Shown here: one piece after another, positions 1 to 8,651 of the stretch
Layout: every line of letters begins with the position of its first letter
How positions within the stretch are numbered: position 1 is the stretch's first letter
Assembly (NCBI RefSeq): GCF_009789555.1
Contig: NZ_CP046902.1
Span: forward strand, 670,001 to 734,000
Length of the DNA: 64,000 nucleotides
Source of the DNA: Stutzerimonas stutzeri
GTDB lineage: Bacteria > Pseudomonadota > Gammaproteobacteria > Pseudomonadales > Pseudomonadaceae
Direction: 5' to 3'
Notes under the pieces: generated by a model
What the model saw: only the letters and a program-made list of their open reading frames with translations
The model's database searches: none
Told to the model about the DNA's origin: nothing
Translations under genes and position numbers: made by a program

Positions 1-255
1 ACGCAACATGGCGCCGCCAAGCAGGCCGATGCCGGAAAACAGGGCGATGTCCACCAGCCCTTTTTGCCCGCCGGTGACCACGCCGCCGATATAGGACAGC
101 AGCAGACCGATCAGGATGGCGACCGCCGATCCGTGCAGGCGGCCCTTGGTGAGCTTGTCCGACAGCCAGTAAGACAGCCACATGGTGGCGCCGATGATGG
201 CGAAGCCGCTGATCAACCCGTAACCGGACACGACTTTGAGGAGGGATTCGTACAT
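1..255 (-). CDS. madM: Malonate transporter subunit MadM (5' part only)
   Basis: This is the first 85 codons of MadM, which with MadL forms a sodium-coupled malonate importer in the inner membrane. The start is the ATG at 255, three bases beyond the madL stop. The visible protein has hydrophobic segments near residues 10-30 and 45-60 and a Gly-rich stretch at the window edge, consistent with the family. It is the last visible gene of the malonate operon. The rest, and any mdcR regulator that usually follows, lie outside the window. The identity rests on sequence character plus position after madL. Confidence 0.9.
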   Translation of the reverse strand, partial: MYESLLKVVSGYGLISGFAIIGATMWLSYWLSDKLTKGRLHGSAVAILIGLLLSYIGGVVTGGQKGLVDIALFSGIGLLGGAMLR

Positions 256-258
256 GGC

Positions 259-660
259 TCAGCCCCTCTGTGCGCTGGTGAGGGGTTTGCGGACTTCGGT
301 TTCAGGCTTTTTTCCGATCCGATCCAGCACGGGCAACAGCGCGAAGGCCACCACGACGGCGGCAATACCGGCCAGGATGGCCATGGGGCCGCCACTCAAG
401 GCGCCGTAGACATTCTGCTGGGCAGCCATGGCCACCACGATGGGAATGTAGACGGCGCTCCAGAATTTGACGCCCTGCTCCGTCTCCATATTGAACAGGC
501 CGCGCTTTTTCAGATAGCTGCCCAATAGAATCAGCAGCACCATGGCGATACCGACACCGCCGACGTTGGCGGGTACGCCCAGCAGTTTGCCGAGCAACTC
601 ACCGACGAAAATGCCCGTCAGGGTACACAAGGCCAGAAAGGCCACTCCAAAGATAATCAT
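259..660 (-). CDS. madL: Malonate transporter subunit MadL
   Basis: This 133-aa membrane protein is the small subunit of the MadLM malonate importer. It starts with a strongly hydrophobic segment (MIIFGVAFLALCTL), has a GGVGIAM segment, and carries the conserved IPIVVAMAAQQNVY stretch near residues 75-90. I chose the ATG at 660 because family members begin with MII and an AAAGGA ribosome site lies just upstream. The frame stays open to an ATG at 741, which would add 27 polar residues. An AAnAAnAA motif (728-735) lies in that upstream stretch. madM begins 3 bases after its stop. Confidence 0.93.
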   Translation of the reverse strand: MIIFGVAFLALCTLTGIFVGELLGKLLGVPANVGGVGIAMVLLILLGSYLKKRGLFNMETEQGVKFWSAVYIPIVVAMAAQQNVYGALSGGPMAILAGIAAVVVAFALLPVLDRIGKKPETEVRKPLTSAQRG

Positions 661-727
661 TGTTTTTGTCCTTTTGGGTTGCGCTCCGCCAGCAGATACG
701 GCGTGAAGGCGCGTGTTATCGAGGTCA

Positions 728-735
728 TTGTTGTT
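728..735 (-). promoter_or_regulatory. CA motif (Crc/Hfq-type) in the mdcH-madL gap
   Basis: On the minus strand this reads AACAACAA, matching the AAnAAnAA element bound by Hfq/Crc in Pseudomonas. It lies 67 bases before the chosen madL start and just inside an alternative upstream ATG (741). A second A-rich match overlaps the madL start codon (660-667). Confidence 0.45.
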
Positions 736-786
736 ATCCATCGATCAGCCTGCGAGGGTGGCTTGCAGGCCTGGGTTGCACGCGGT

Positions 787-1722
787 TTATCGGCTGCGGC
801 TAACCTCCTGACGCAACAAGGCGCCCAGTGTGTCGAGCCGGGCGCCGTCAAAAGCCGCCAGCGTACCCTGTTCGAATACCCGTCGCGCCAGTCCGGTCAG
901 CACCGATCCGGGTGGCAATTCGATGTGCAACCGCACGCCGCGCTCGTAAGCGGTGCGCAGCGTGCCGTGCCAATCGACGACGCGGCACATGTTGAATGCC
1001 AGATCGTCGCGCAGGCGCTCGATCTCGAAAACCGGGCGCGCCGAAGAACTGCTCAGATAACGAATCCGTGGTGTACGCAGCGACACCCGGGCAAACGCGG
1101 CCGCCAGACGATCCGCCGGTACGCGCAACAGTTCGCAATGAGACGGCACACTCACGGCCAGACGGCATGCCGCCCCCGCCCCCAACGCGCGAGCACGACG
1201 ACCGACCTCGGCCATGGCCGCCTCGCTGCCGGCGATCACCAGTTGGTTGTCCGAATTGATATTGGCCAGATGCACCGGCGACTGCGGCTGATGGACCTCA
1301 TCCAGCAGCCGCTCGATGCTTGCCCGTTCGAGACCGAGAATGGCGGTCATGCCGTAGCCCTGTGGATAGGCGTCCTGCATCAGCTCGCCGCGCAGCGCGA
1401 CCAGCCGCACGGCATCGCGGTAATCGAGTGCGTCGGCGACCACCGCAGCGGCGTATGCACCGATGGACAGGCCTGCCACGTAGTCCGGCGCCGGGCCGTC
1501 GCGCATCAACAACCTCGCACCCGCGACGCCAGCCACCAGCAGGCAGAGCTGTACGGCGCGGGTCGACGCCAGCGCCGCTTCGCTGTCGAGCTGGAGTGCA
1601 TCCTCGCCGAGCGCTTCGCTGGCCTGTTGCAAGCAGTCGAGCACTTCCGGCTCCTGCGGCAAGCGATGCAACATGCCGGGCTTCTGGGCGCCCTGGCCGG
1701 GAAATGCAAACAGACTGCTCAT
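787..1722 (-). CDS. mdcH: Malonate decarboxylase epsilon subunit (malonyl-CoA:ACP transacylase)
   Basis: This 311-aa acyltransferase loads malonyl from malonyl-CoA onto the MdcC carrier so that the decarboxylase cycle can start. It has the FabD-type FPGQGAQ motif at residues 7-13, the nucleophile in GLSIG (Ser86), and the partner His195 in SVPSHCELL. Length is normal for MdcH. Its ATG overlaps the mdcG stop by four bases, so the two are translationally coupled. A gap of 126 bases separates it from madL downstream. MdcH is distinguished from housekeeping FabD by its place in the mdc operon. Confidence 0.93.
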   Translation of the reverse strand: MSSLFAFPGQGAQKPGMLHRLPQEPEVLDCLQQASEALGEDALQLDSEAALASTRAVQLCLLVAGVAGARLLMRDGPAPDYVAGLSIGAYAAAVVADALDYRDAVRLVALRGELMQDAYPQGYGMTAILGLERASIERLLDEVHQPQSPVHLANINSDNQLVIAGSEAAMAEVGRRARALGAGAACRLAVSVPSHCELLRVPADRLAAAFARVSLRTPRIRYLSSSSARPVFEIERLRDDLAFNMCRVVDWHGTLRTAYERGVRLHIELPPGSVLTGLARRVFEQGTLAAFDGARLDTLGALLRQEVSRSR

Positions 1723-2339
1723 GCTGCCTGCTCCGGGGCTTGCCAGGGATCACGGAGCAGACGCGGACCGTCATCGGCCTTGAGCATGACCCGCGCCGCG
1801 CCGCTGGCCCACTCGCGCAGCGCCACCGCGCCGAACGGGGTTTCCAATTGCATATCGACCCGACAGGAGGCGTCGTCGAGCCGCTCGCACAGCGCCCGAG
1901 CAGCGCTGATCGACAAGGGCTGCGGGACCCGCAGCAGCAGGTCCAGATCGCTCGCGGACGTGGCGACCGGCAGGCCGCTGGCGAGCTGAAAACCCACCGA
2001 GCCGGTGACGCCCCAGGCATGTCCACAGGCATCCAGCGACGAACGCAGCCTGCGCAATGCCTGAATCGCCGGCAGGTCATCAGCGGTCTCGCACGCACCC
2101 AATGCCTCCGGCGTCACGCGGCGGCGGATAGCCTCGACGGGCATCAGTGCCGCCAGACGCTGCTCCCGCGACGCACCCCGCAGCCCAACAGCGACCAGGC
2201 CGGGCGCCGTACGCGCGCGGCGCACAACCACCGGATGACCTGCCGAGAGCACGGCGATCGCCCATGCCGGAGCATCGATCGGCAACTGCTCGGGGCGCAT
2301 GCCCCAGAGCAAATCATGGGGGCGTGGTGTGTCGTGCAT
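1719..2339 (-). CDS. mdcG: Phosphoribosyl-dephospho-CoA transferase (holo-MdcC synthase)
   Basis: This 206-aa nucleotidyltransferase attaches the prosthetic group 2'-(5''-phosphoribosyl)-3'-dephospho-CoA to the serine of the carrier protein MdcC. The nucleotidyltransferase signature GSVG (113-116) followed by the acidic pair D131-x-D133 is visible. It lies between mdcE (75-base gap upstream) and mdcH (4-base overlap downstream). A strong GAGGAGG ribosome site (2346-2352) precedes the ATG at 2339, and an AACAACAA catabolite-repression motif abuts it. No anomaly seen. Confidence 0.92.
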   Translation of the reverse strand: MHDTPRPHDLLWGMRPEQLPIDAPAWAIAVLSAGHPVVVRRARTAPGLVAVGLRGASREQRLAALMPVEAIRRRVTPEALGACETADDLPAIQALRRLRSSLDACGHAWGVTGSVGFQLASGLPVATSASDLDLLLRVPQPLSISAARALCERLDDASCRVDMQLETPFGAVALREWASGAARVMLKADDGPRLLRDPWQAPEQAA

Positions 2340-2356
2340 GTGCAGCCTCCTCGTGA

Positions 2357-2364
2357 TTGTTGTT
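2357..2364 (-). promoter_or_regulatory. CA motif (Crc/Hfq-type) directly before the mdcG ribosome site
   Basis: The minus strand reads AACAACAA immediately upstream of the GAGGAGG ribosome site of mdcG. Binding here by Hfq/Crc would mask translation of mdcG and the coupled mdcH. Confidence 0.5.
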
Positions 2365-2414
2365 ATCGAGTCGCTGATGAATGGCAGGGGCAGTCGAAAC
2401 CGCCTACGCGCGCC

Positions 2415-3200
2415 TTACCACTGCGCGCGCAGCCGTTCGCGCACCCGCGACGACGCTTCGCGATTCGGCGCACCGAGGCGACCGCGCAGGTCCGTGCTGC
2501 CGCCAATGTCCTCAACCGCCTTGCACAAGCAGTCGCGCACCCGCTCGAGGTCGTCGCCAGCAGGCTGCTCGATGTTCGCCACCGAGAGGGTTTCCCAGAG
2601 CAGGCCGAGGGTTGCGTAGTTGTCGATGTCATAGGCCATCGGCGGCACCGACTCGGCCAGCGCCTCGAGTTCCTCGACGCTGCGCAAGGTGATGCGCGCG
2701 GCAGCGGCCTTGCCCATCGCGTGCACCATCACGCCGGGATCGCGCAGGGCAATGATCCGCTGAGCCTGATACCCATGAGCAAGGAAGGCCCCGGACATGG
2801 CTTTGCCCACCAGCAGCGCAACCAGCGGATGCCCGGCCAGGCGTGCGCGGGCATAACCATCCACCGCACCCGCGAGTGCCTGATGGATACCCAGCGCTTC
2901 TTCGCGGCGTCCGTAGGCCTGACTCGGCACATCGACCACGGCGACCAGCACGCGCTTTTCAGCCTTGTCACGGTCCGCTTCGATGACCTCGTCCACGGCC
3001 TTGCCCAGGGCCCAGCCTTCGAGCAGGCCGACCTCGCCATTGCGGGCGCGGGGGAATGGATTCTCGGCATCCGGCACCACGGCGATATAGCGCGCGGCAC
3101 GCTCGCCCAGCGCGCCGTCGACCACTTTTACCGAGGCCGGATAGCCCGCCTGCGCCTGACCACCGGCCAGGGCGTGCAACCAGTTCAATCCACGGCTCAT
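2415..3200 (-). CDS. mdcE: Malonate decarboxylase gamma subunit
   Basis: This 261-aa member of the crotonase/carboxyltransferase fold forms with MdcD the carboxy-lyase that decarboxylates malonyl-S-MdcC to acetyl-S-MdcC, independently of biotin. It contains the mid-protein stretch GHPLVALLVGKAMSGAFLAHG with the Gly-rich oxyanion-type loop. Its ATG at 3200 overlaps the mdcD stop (ATGA), implying coupled synthesis of the two subunits in equal amounts. Length fits the family. No sodium-pump subunits (MadB-like) are present, so this is the soluble type of malonate decarboxylase. Confidence 0.95.
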   Translation of the reverse strand: MSRGLNWLHALAGGQAQAGYPASVKVVDGALGERAARYIAVVPDAENPFPRARNGEVGLLEGWALGKAVDEVIEADRDKAEKRVLVAVVDVPSQAYGRREEALGIHQALAGAVDGYARARLAGHPLVALLVGKAMSGAFLAHGYQAQRIIALRDPGVMVHAMGKAAAARITLRSVEELEALAESVPPMAYDIDNYATLGLLWETLSVANIEQPAGDDLERVRDCLCKAVEDIGGSTDLRGRLGAPNREASSRVRERLRAQW

Positions 3201-4048
3201 TGGACTTCTCCTTCATAGAGGGCACGCACGGCGGCGGCGTCGAGTTGCGTGCGGGTGTCGGCGTCGGCCAGCCGCTGGAGGAACCAGGCGTGGCGGCGGC
3301 TGCGCGGCTGCACGGGTTTGCCGAGGGCGAACAGCTCGTGCAGTTGGTCGCGGATCGCATCGGCGTCGTCGGCGACGTAGGCGTCCACCAGCCCGCTGGC
3401 GTAGCGCTGCTCGCCGCCGGTCAGGCTCCAGATGAAGGGACGGTCGCGCGAATCGTATTCGTCGAGTCCGGCTTCCTGCTCGATCACCTGCGGGCCGTTG
3501 AGGCCGACGCGGGCTTCGCGGGTGACCACCAGATAGCTGCACAATCCCGCGGCGATGGACATGCCGCCGAAACAGCCGACCGAGCCGGCGACCACACCGA
3601 TCACGGGCTGGTACTCGCGCAATTCGACGATGGCGGCCTGGATCTCGGCGATCGCGGCCAGGCCCAGGTTGGCCTCCTGCAGACGCACACCGCCGGTTTC
3701 CAGCAGCAGTACCGCGCGGGTCGGGATGCCCTTGCGGTTGTCTTCGGCGGCCAGCTCCAGCGCGCCTGCGATCTTCGCGCCGCCGACTTCGCCCATGCTG
3801 CCGCCCTGAAAGGCGCCTTCGATGGCGGCGATCACCGCCGGCTGGCCGTCGATGGTGCCCTTGGCCACCACCACGCCGTCGTCGGCCTGGGTGACGATGC
3901 CCTGCTTCGGCAGCCAGGGCGAGGTGACGCGATCGAACGGATCGAGCAACTCGCGGAAGCTGTCTTCATCCAGCAATGCACGAGCCCGCTGGCGGGCGCC
4001 GAGTTCGACGAAGCTGCGCGATTGCAGCAGACGGGCGACATCAGTCAT
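3197..4048 (-). CDS. mdcD: Malonate decarboxylase beta subunit
   Basis: This 283-aa carboxyltransferase-fold protein is the partner of MdcE in the decarboxylase core. The segment GSVGCFGGMSIAAGLCSY followed by the R-VGLNGPQVIEQEAG stretch is typical of the beta subunit. I chose the ATG at 4048 (protein begins MTDVARLLQS); the frame stays open 15 codons upstream inside mdcC but that extension lacks family character. It overlaps the end of mdcC by 8 bases and the start of mdcE by 4. Confidence 0.95.
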   Translation of the reverse strand: MTDVARLLQSRSFVELGARQRARALLDEDSFRELLDPFDRVTSPWLPKQGIVTQADDGVVVAKGTIDGQPAVIAAIEGAFQGGSMGEVGGAKIAGALELAAEDNRKGIPTRAVLLLETGGVRLQEANLGLAAIAEIQAAIVELREYQPVIGVVAGSVGCFGGMSIAAGLCSYLVVTREARVGLNGPQVIEQEAGLDEYDSRDRPFIWSLTGGEQRYASGLVDAYVADDADAIRDQLHELFALGKPVQPRSRRHAWFLQRLADADTRTQLDAAAVRALYEGEVQ

Positions 4049-4340
4049 GGCCGACCTCCTCCAGTCCTTGCTCAAGACGCAGGCGCACCACACCGGGGGT
4101 CGCGCCGAAATCGTGGATGTCGATGTTCAGTGCCGGCGGCGTCTGCTCGCGGAACATCCGCTCGAACAGTTGCTGCCAGCGCTGTTCGGCGCCGTTGACC
4201 GAAGTGACGACCTGGATCGCCAGCCTGCCGGGCTGGCCGGGTTCTAGCAGCACTTCAAGATCGCCCGAGCCGACCACGCCGACCAGGGCCTTGCCGCGAG
4301 CGGGTTGCCCGGCGGCGAATTCGAAAGACAGGGTTTGCAT
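4041..4340 (-). CDS. mdcC: Malonate decarboxylase delta subunit (acyl carrier protein)
   Basis: This 99-aa carrier protein bears the acetyl/malonyl thioester on a covalently attached phosphoribosyl-dephospho-CoA. Counting from the ATG at 4340, the attachment serine is Ser25 in the VVGSGDLEV loop, the same number as the serine described for the Klebsiella carrier, which supports this start over the ATG two codons earlier. The gene starts 2 bases beyond the mdcB stop and overlaps mdcD by 8 bases. Confidence 0.93.
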   Translation of the reverse strand: MQTLSFEFAAGQPARGKALVGVVGSGDLEVLLEPGQPGRLAIQVVTSVNGAEQRWQQLFERMFREQTPPALNIDIHDFGATPGVVRLRLEQGLEEVGHD

Positions 4341-4342
4341 GA

Positions 4343-5215
4343 TCAATGGCTCCCAATCGGCGCCGAGACGGCAGGCACCAGGCGGTCGAGGAATAAGGTG
4401 GCGGCGAGCAGGTCAGCCGCGCCGCCTGGTGAAGCGCGCAGGGCCAACATGTCGCGGTCAAGTTCGCGCAACTGTCGACGCCCATCGAGGCTGGCGCAGC
4501 CGCCGGCATCGAGCACGGCGCGAGCGCCCTGGCGCATGCGGTTCAGGCCTTCGAGCCCGGCACGGTGCAGCACACAGGTGTCGGTCAGTTCGGCCATGAT
4601 CGCCAGCAAGGCATCGAGCCGAGCGTTCCGCTCGCCTGCGCCATGGCGGCGGCTTGCCCATAATTGCGGCAGACCGTGCTCGATGACGGCGGGAAAGCCG
4701 TGTTGCGCCTGTTCCCGTGCGCCGGGCACGCCATAAGTTCGGCAGGCCCGCGCACCGTGGCTGTCGCGATTGGCCGGAGCGGCAGGATCGCTCAGCCTGG
4801 CCAGGGCCGCCGCGCTGGCCGCGATTCGTCGAGCCCCGCAGCCAGCGGATTCCAGCATCGCCGCTGCCGTGAGCAGTCCCAGCGCCCAGATCGCGCCGCG
4901 GTGGGTGTTCACGCCGCCAGTGGCACGCAGCATGCGCGCCTCGCCGTCTCGCCCGAGTTGGCCGAGGGCTTCACGCAGCGGCTGATGGGGTTCGCCCAGG
5001 GTCTGCGCCACGTCGGCCATGGCTTTGAAGGTGGGCCACAGGGCGGTCGCCGACGCATGCATCAGGCTCAGGTTCAAATCGGTGTGCGCCCCGCTGCCCC
5101 GCCGGTCGACGAGGCCCGGCTTGGGCGACAGGTCGGCCTCGTCGATCAGCGCCTGCACCGCCTGGTCAGCCAGCCGCTCGGCCAGCGAAGGCCGTGTTGC
5201 AATGAGTGCGCTCAT
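4343..5215 (-). CDS. mdcB: Triphosphoribosyl-dephospho-CoA synthase
   Basis: This 290-aa CitG-family enzyme makes 2'-(5''-triphosphoribosyl)-3'-dephospho-CoA from dephospho-CoA and ATP, the precursor that MdcG transfers to MdcC. The family motifs [23 protein letters not shown] (near residues 25-47, shown here only as the CitG hallmark) and a Gly/His stretch around [11 protein letters not shown] are present. The start at 5215 overlaps the mdcA stop as ATGA. A longer open frame exists upstream inside mdcA but is not needed. Confidence 0.94.
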   Translation of the reverse strand: MSALIATRPSLAERLADQAVQALIDEADLSPKPGLVDRRGSGAHTDLNLSLMHASATALWPTFKAMADVAQTLGEPHQPLREALGQLGRDGEARMLRATGGVNTHRGAIWALGLLTAAAMLESAGCGARRIAASAAALARLSDPAAPANRDSHGARACRTYGVPGAREQAQHGFPAVIEHGLPQLWASRRHGAGERNARLDALLAIMAELTDTCVLHRAGLEGLNRMRQGARAVLDAGGCASLDGRRQLRELDRDMLALRASPGGAADLLAATLFLDRLVPAVSAPIGSH

Positions 5216-6891
5216 CACCAGCTCCTGAATTTCGCGGGCGGGTTGTAGAGCCCACCGGACCACTCCACCAGCTCGGCGATGCTCTTGGCGGCCAACAATT
5301 CGCGGGTGGCGTCGTTGCGGCGGATGCCGAGGTCTTCCGGCAGCGCAATCAGCCCTTCACGGCGCATGCGCTCGGTGTCTTTCGGGTTGTGGCGCAGACC
5401 GATGCTGGTGACGCCGGCGACCGCGGCGATCATCGCCTGGCGTTCTTCCAGCGAGCGCGCCTTGTACAGGTAGGCGATGCCTTCCTCGGTGAGCAGGTGG
5501 GTGACGTCGTCGCCATAGATCATGATGGGCGCCAGCGGCATGCCGCTTTTCTTCGCCACATCGACCGCATCGAGCTGCTCGACGAAGGTGGGTTTACCCC
5601 CTTCCTGGAAGGTCTCGACCATCTGCACCACGAGCTTCCTGCCACGTTCGAGCATGGTCACCGGGGCTTCGCCACCGGGCATGGCCATGTCCAGCCAGGC
5701 CGGTGTCGGATGCCGACGGCCACGCGGGTCGTGGCCCATGTTCGGCGCGCCACCGAAACCGGCCAGGCGACCCCGGGTGACGGTGGAGGAATGGCCATCG
5801 CCATCGACCTGCAGGGTGGCGCCGATGAACAGGTCCACCGCGTATTGACCGGCCAGTTGGCACATCATCCGGTTCGAGCGCATCGAGCCGTCGCGACCGG
5901 TGAAGAACACGTCCGGGCGCTGGGCGATGTAGTTTTCCATGCCCAGTTCGGTGCCGAAGCAATGCACGCTCTCGACCCAGCCCGTCTCGATCGCCGGGAT
6001 CAGCGTGGGGTGCGGATTGAGCGTCCAGTTGCGGCAGATCTTGCCTTTCAGGCCGAGCGATTCACCGTAGGTCGGCAGGATCAGCTCAATGGCCGCGGTG
6101 TTGAAGCCGATGCCATGGTTGAGCGACTGGACGTTGTGTTTCTCGTAGATGCCGCGGATCGCCATCATCGCCATCAGCACGTGCACCGGCTTGATGTGAC
6201 GGGGGTCGCGGGTGAACAGTGGCTCGATGTAGAACGGCTTGTCGGCGACCACGACGAAGTCGACCCAACTGGCCGGAATGTCGACACGCGGCAGATCGCG
6301 CGGGTCATCGACGATCTGGTTGACCTGAACGATGACGATGCCGTCCGAGAACGCGGTGGGCTCGACCAGCGCCGGGGTGTCTTCGGTACTGGGGCCGGTG
6401 TAGATGTTGCCCTCGCGGTCGGCGGTGAAGCCGGCCACCAGCGCAACGTTGGGGATCAGGTCCACCAGCAGCCGCGAATAGAGTTCGATGTAGGTGTGGA
6501 TGGCGCCAACTTCCAGCAGGCCGTCTTCGAGCAACTGGCTGATGCGCAGGCTTTGCGGGCCGGCAAAGGAGAAGTCGAGCTTGCGCGCGATCTGTCGCTC
6601 GAACAGATCCAGATGTTCGGCGCGGCTGACGCTGGGCATGATCATGTGCAGGTCGTGCAGCTTGCCGGGATCGACCTGTGCCAGCGAGCGCGAGAGAAAA
6701 TCCGCCTGCTTCTGGTTGTTGCCTTCGAGCACCACCCGGTCGCCCGGCGCGATCAATGCTTCGAGTGCCGCGACGATCTTGTCGCTCGGCAGAACCACGC
6801 CATCGGCGAGGCTGCGCACCTGATCGAGACGCCGGGCCTTTTCAGCGCGACGACGCGACCACTGCGGCGGTGGGGATATTGTTGTTGTCAT
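5215..6891 (-). CDS. mdcA: Malonate decarboxylase alpha subunit (acetyl-S-ACP:malonate ACP transferase)
   Basis: This 558-aa CoA-transferase-like subunit swaps acetate for malonate on the MdcC carrier. It is the first gene of the operon. The start at 6891 gives the usual N-terminus ([15 protein letters not shown]); an upstream in-frame ATG (6954) would add 21 residues without family character. The catabolite-repression motif AACAACAA falls on codons 2-5. The region upstream (6892-7009) is about 120 bases before the convergently placed gene end at 7010 and should hold the operon promoter; I see no clear consensus there. Confidence 0.95.
   Translation of the reverse strand: MTTTISPPPQWSRRRAEKARRLDQVRSLADGVVLPSDKIVAALEALIAPGDRVVLEGNNQKQADFLSRSLAQVDPGKLHDLHMIMPSVSRAEHLDLFERQIARKLDFSFAGPQSLRISQLLEDGLLEVGAIHTYIELYSRLLVDLIPNVALVAGFTADREGNIYTGPSTEDTPALVEPTAFSDGIVIVQVNQIVDDPRDLPRVDIPASWVDFVVVADKPFYIEPLFTRDPRHIKPVHVLMAMMAIRGIYEKHNVQSLNHGIGFNTAAIELILPTYGESLGLKGKICRNWTLNPHPTLIPAIETGWVESVHCFGTELGMENYIAQRPDVFFTGRDGSMRSNRMMCQLAGQYAVDLFIGATLQVDGDGHSSTVTRGRLAGFGGAPNMGHDPRGRRHPTPAWLDMAMPGGEAPVTMLERGRKLVVQMVETFQEGGKPTFVEQLDAVDVAKKSGMPLAPIMIYGDDVTHLLTEEGIAYLYKARSLEERQAMIAAVAGVTSIGLRHNPKDTERMRREGLIALPEDLGIRRNDATRELLAAKSIAELVEWSGGLYNPPAKFRSW
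6879..6886 (-). promoter_or_regulatory. CA motif (Crc/Hfq-type) on the mdcA start
   Basis: Codons 2-5 of mdcA read ACAACAACAATA on the minus strand, giving an exact AAnAAnAA match overlapping the translation start region, where Hfq/Crc would block initiation. Confidence 0.55.
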
Positions 6892-7009
6892 GCTGACTCC
6901 ACAGGTTTCCGCTTTGTGGAGCGCACAGTAGGGAGACGACCGGAGGGTCATCAATCAAGCGGGGATACGCATCGTTACGCTCAGGTTAACGGTTGTGCCC
7001 CAACGGGCC

Positions 7010-7447
7010 TTAGAACCAACCGAGGGTGACAGCCGCCAGGAGCAGGTAGCGCCCACCCTTGGCCAGTGTCACCAGCAGCAGGAAACTCCAGAGCGGTTCA
7101 CGCAGGGTTCCAGCAACCACCGTCAGCGGGTCTCCGATGATCGGCACCCAGCTCAACAGCAACGACCAGCGGCCATAGCGGTGATAGCTGCGCTGGGCCT
7201 TTTCCAACTGCCGTGGGCTGACCGGGAACCAACGCTTGTGGCGCAGCCGTTCGATGGAGCGACCCAGCAGCCAGTTGACCAGCGAGCCCAGCACGTTGCC
7301 ACAGGTGGCCACCCACACCAATGTCGATGGCGAGAAGTCGCTGCCGAGCAGCAGCCCGACGAGCACCGTCTCGGACTGTGCGGGAATCAGCGTGGCGGCG
7401 GCAAAGGCTGCGATGAACAGGCCGAGGTAGGCGGATAGATCGACCAT
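7010..7447 (-). CDS. YqaA-family small membrane protein
   Basis: This 145-aa inner-membrane protein belongs to the YqaA group related to DedA/SNARE-associated proteins. Visible features are an N-terminal hydrophobic segment (MVDLSAYLGLFIAAF), the TLIPAQSE turn, a GNVLGSLVNWLLGR segment, and a WVPIIGDPLTVVAG motif, all characteristic. I chose the ATG at 7447; the frame is open further upstream but that part is low-complexity and unlike the family. The function is unknown, possibly lipid or transport related. It is not obviously co-transcribed with mdcA, whose start lies the same way but downstream. Confidence 0.85.
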   Translation of the reverse strand: MVDLSAYLGLFIAAFAAATLIPAQSETVLVGLLLGSDFSPSTLVWVATCGNVLGSLVNWLLGRSIERLRHKRWFPVSPRQLEKAQRSYHRYGRWSLLLSWVPIIGDPLTVVAGTLREPLWSFLLLVTLAKGGRYLLLAAVTLGWF

Positions 7448-7530
7448 GGGACTTTCGTTGGTTGAGCCGTGAATGACCCTGAGGCCGAGTCGCTGGCAAG
7501 TAAAAGGTGCAGTACCGAACCGAGCCCCGG

Positions 7531-7773
7531 TCAGCGCCCCGGCTGCGAGCGAAATCCCGGAACCGCGCTGGGGCCGCCCACACGGCCAGCCGGTTGCGTG
7601 CAGTTGAGATCGCGAAACGGCTGGCCGCTGAGCAACTCCCAACCGTGCCCGGGCGAGGTCTGTCGGCAGATAATGGTGCCGTCCGCCTTGCTTTGCCACT
7701 GGTAATAGGGTGCCGGAACTGCGACGGCCGCCAACGGCAGGGACAGGGCGAATGCGAGGAAGATGGCGCGCAT
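7531..7773 (-). CDS. Small secreted protein of unknown function
   Basis: This is an 80-aa protein with a clear signal peptide (MRAIFLAFALSLPLAAVAVPA, written here in part) followed by a short mature part with two cysteines (CRQTSPGHGW and DLNCTQ) and aromatic residues YYQWQSKADG. The pattern of a mature protein starting YYQW resembles the DUF4124-type periplasmic proteins common in Pseudomonas, but I cannot confirm this. The ATG at 7773 was chosen for the signal peptide; the frame is open 19 codons further upstream. Confidence 0.65.
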   Translation of the reverse strand: MRAIFLAFALSLPLAAVAVPAPYYQWQSKADGTIICRQTSPGHGWELLSGQPFRDLNCTQPAGRVGGPSAVPGFRSQPGR

Positions 7774-7846
7774 GATGGGGTTTTCAGTGAGGGTCTGGCG
7801 CCACTTTAACCGGATCGGTCGTTGGTGCAAGCGTCTGCCTGCGCGC

Positions 7847-8275
7847 TCAGCCCCACAGCTTGCGCGCCTCGCGCATGAATATTTCTATGGTTTTCGGCCC
7901 AACCCCTTCGAATTCGGCCAGACGCTTCTCCAGCTCCTCGCGGCTTTTGCTCTGCTCATGGAGCGTGCCGAGCTTACCGCCGTAATCGCGGTCAAGCTTG
8001 TCGCACAACTTCAGCAAGCGCTCCGCCGTCGACTCGTCATAGCGCACGTAACGCGCCTCTCCAAGCATGCTCACCAGTTGCTGCCGGCTGCAGCTGCAGA
8101 GTTTGCGCGGCGTGTCGCGTCGATGCTTGATCACGATCACCCGATAGGCCTCGGCGGCGATGCCCTGCTGGATGCGTTTGCCGAACAGGAAGCTGGCGAT
8201 GAACCACTTGAACAGCTCGCCTTCGCCCTGCTCGATGTCGATGCCGAGCGCCTTTGCGCTGATTTCCTTTGCCAT
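7847..8275 (-). CDS. Helix-hairpin-helix DNA-binding protein, endonuclease III-like
   Basis: This 142-aa protein carries a C-terminal helix-hairpin-helix of the DNA glycosylase type (LAEFEGVGPKTIEIFMRE, residues about 118-135). The N-terminal half resembles the all-helical scaffold of EndoIII-like proteins, with LFKWFIASFLFGKRI and CSCSRQQLV. It lacks the four-Cys iron-sulfur loop of true Nth and has no obvious catalytic Lys-Asp pair at the usual distance, so it may bind DNA without glycosylase action. In Pseudomonas genomes such proteins are often labelled DNA methylase or endonuclease III, neither of which the sequence proves. Confidence 0.7.
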   Translation of the reverse strand: MAKEISAKALGIDIEQGEGELFKWFIASFLFGKRIQQGIAAEAYRVIVIKHRRDTPRKLCSCSRQQLVSMLGEARYVRYDESTAERLLKLCDKLDRDYGGKLGTLHEQSKSREELEKRLAEFEGVGPKTIEIFMREARKLWG

Positions 8276-8456
8276 GATGGACCTCGTTGAGCGGACTCAC
8301 TCATGCGACGCCACGGCGCGCTTCGGGTTTCGCAGGCTTCACCAAACGGCCAAGGTAGGCGGAAATCCGCTTATCGCTCAGAGTAGATAGGCAGATTTTT
8401 GCCTGCCCGGCCCTTTCACCGAAATCGGAGCCCCATCCCAGAGCCCCTGGGGCCGA

Positions 8457-8472
8457 TGGCACGGCTCGTGCT
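8457..8472 (+). promoter_or_regulatory. Sigma-54-type promoter element
   Basis: TGGCACGGCTCGTGCT matches the -24/-12 consensus TGGCACG-N4-TTGCW with one mismatch and keeps GG-N10-GC exactly. It lies about 180 bases before the TAXI start. Dicarboxylate-uptake genes are classical RpoN targets. Inference only. Confidence 0.5.
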
Positions 8473-8626
8473 ACACCTGTCGGGCCCGATGCGATCAAAG
8501 ACAAGAAAAGCCGCACAGCGCACCCCGCTTTCCCAGCGAAAGCCTATTTGTGTGTCTCCGTCTTTTCTTGTTCGCCTGCAGCGCTATGGCTGCGGCTGAT
8601 CGTCTATCGTCAGTGCTGCGAAAACC

Positions 8627-8634
8627 AATAACAA
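8627..8634 (+). promoter_or_regulatory. CA motif (Crc/Hfq-type) before the TAXI gene
   Basis: AATAACAA matches AAnAAnAA and lies 6 bases before the GGAG ribosome site of the binding-protein gene. Confidence 0.5.
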
Positions 8635-8651
8635 CGAAACGGAGAAACACA

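Larger units (their letters stand above)
8276..8651 (+). other. Intergenic region upstream of the TAXI gene
   Basis: This 376-base gap contains no supported gene. It holds a sigma-54-like element (8457-8472), a CA motif (8627-8634) and the GGAG ribosome site (8641-8644) of the TAXI binding-protein gene. A 71-codon antisense frame at 8301-8516 has no domain or ribosome site that I can support. Confidence 0.6.

Noticed and set aside
679..3218. Long open frames antisense to mdcH-mdcE
   Set aside because: They are shadows caused by high GC; the opposite strand has clear, overlapping mdc genes and these frames show no motifs or ribosome sites.
5206..7029. A 607-codon plus-strand frame over mdcA
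   Set aside because: It is antisense to a well-conserved gene and is His/Asp/Gln/Arg-rich, which is typical of reverse-strand frames in GC-rich DNA.
8301..8516. 71-codon minus-strand frame before the TAXI gene
   Set aside because: No ribosome site, no family character, and it overlaps the likely promoter region.
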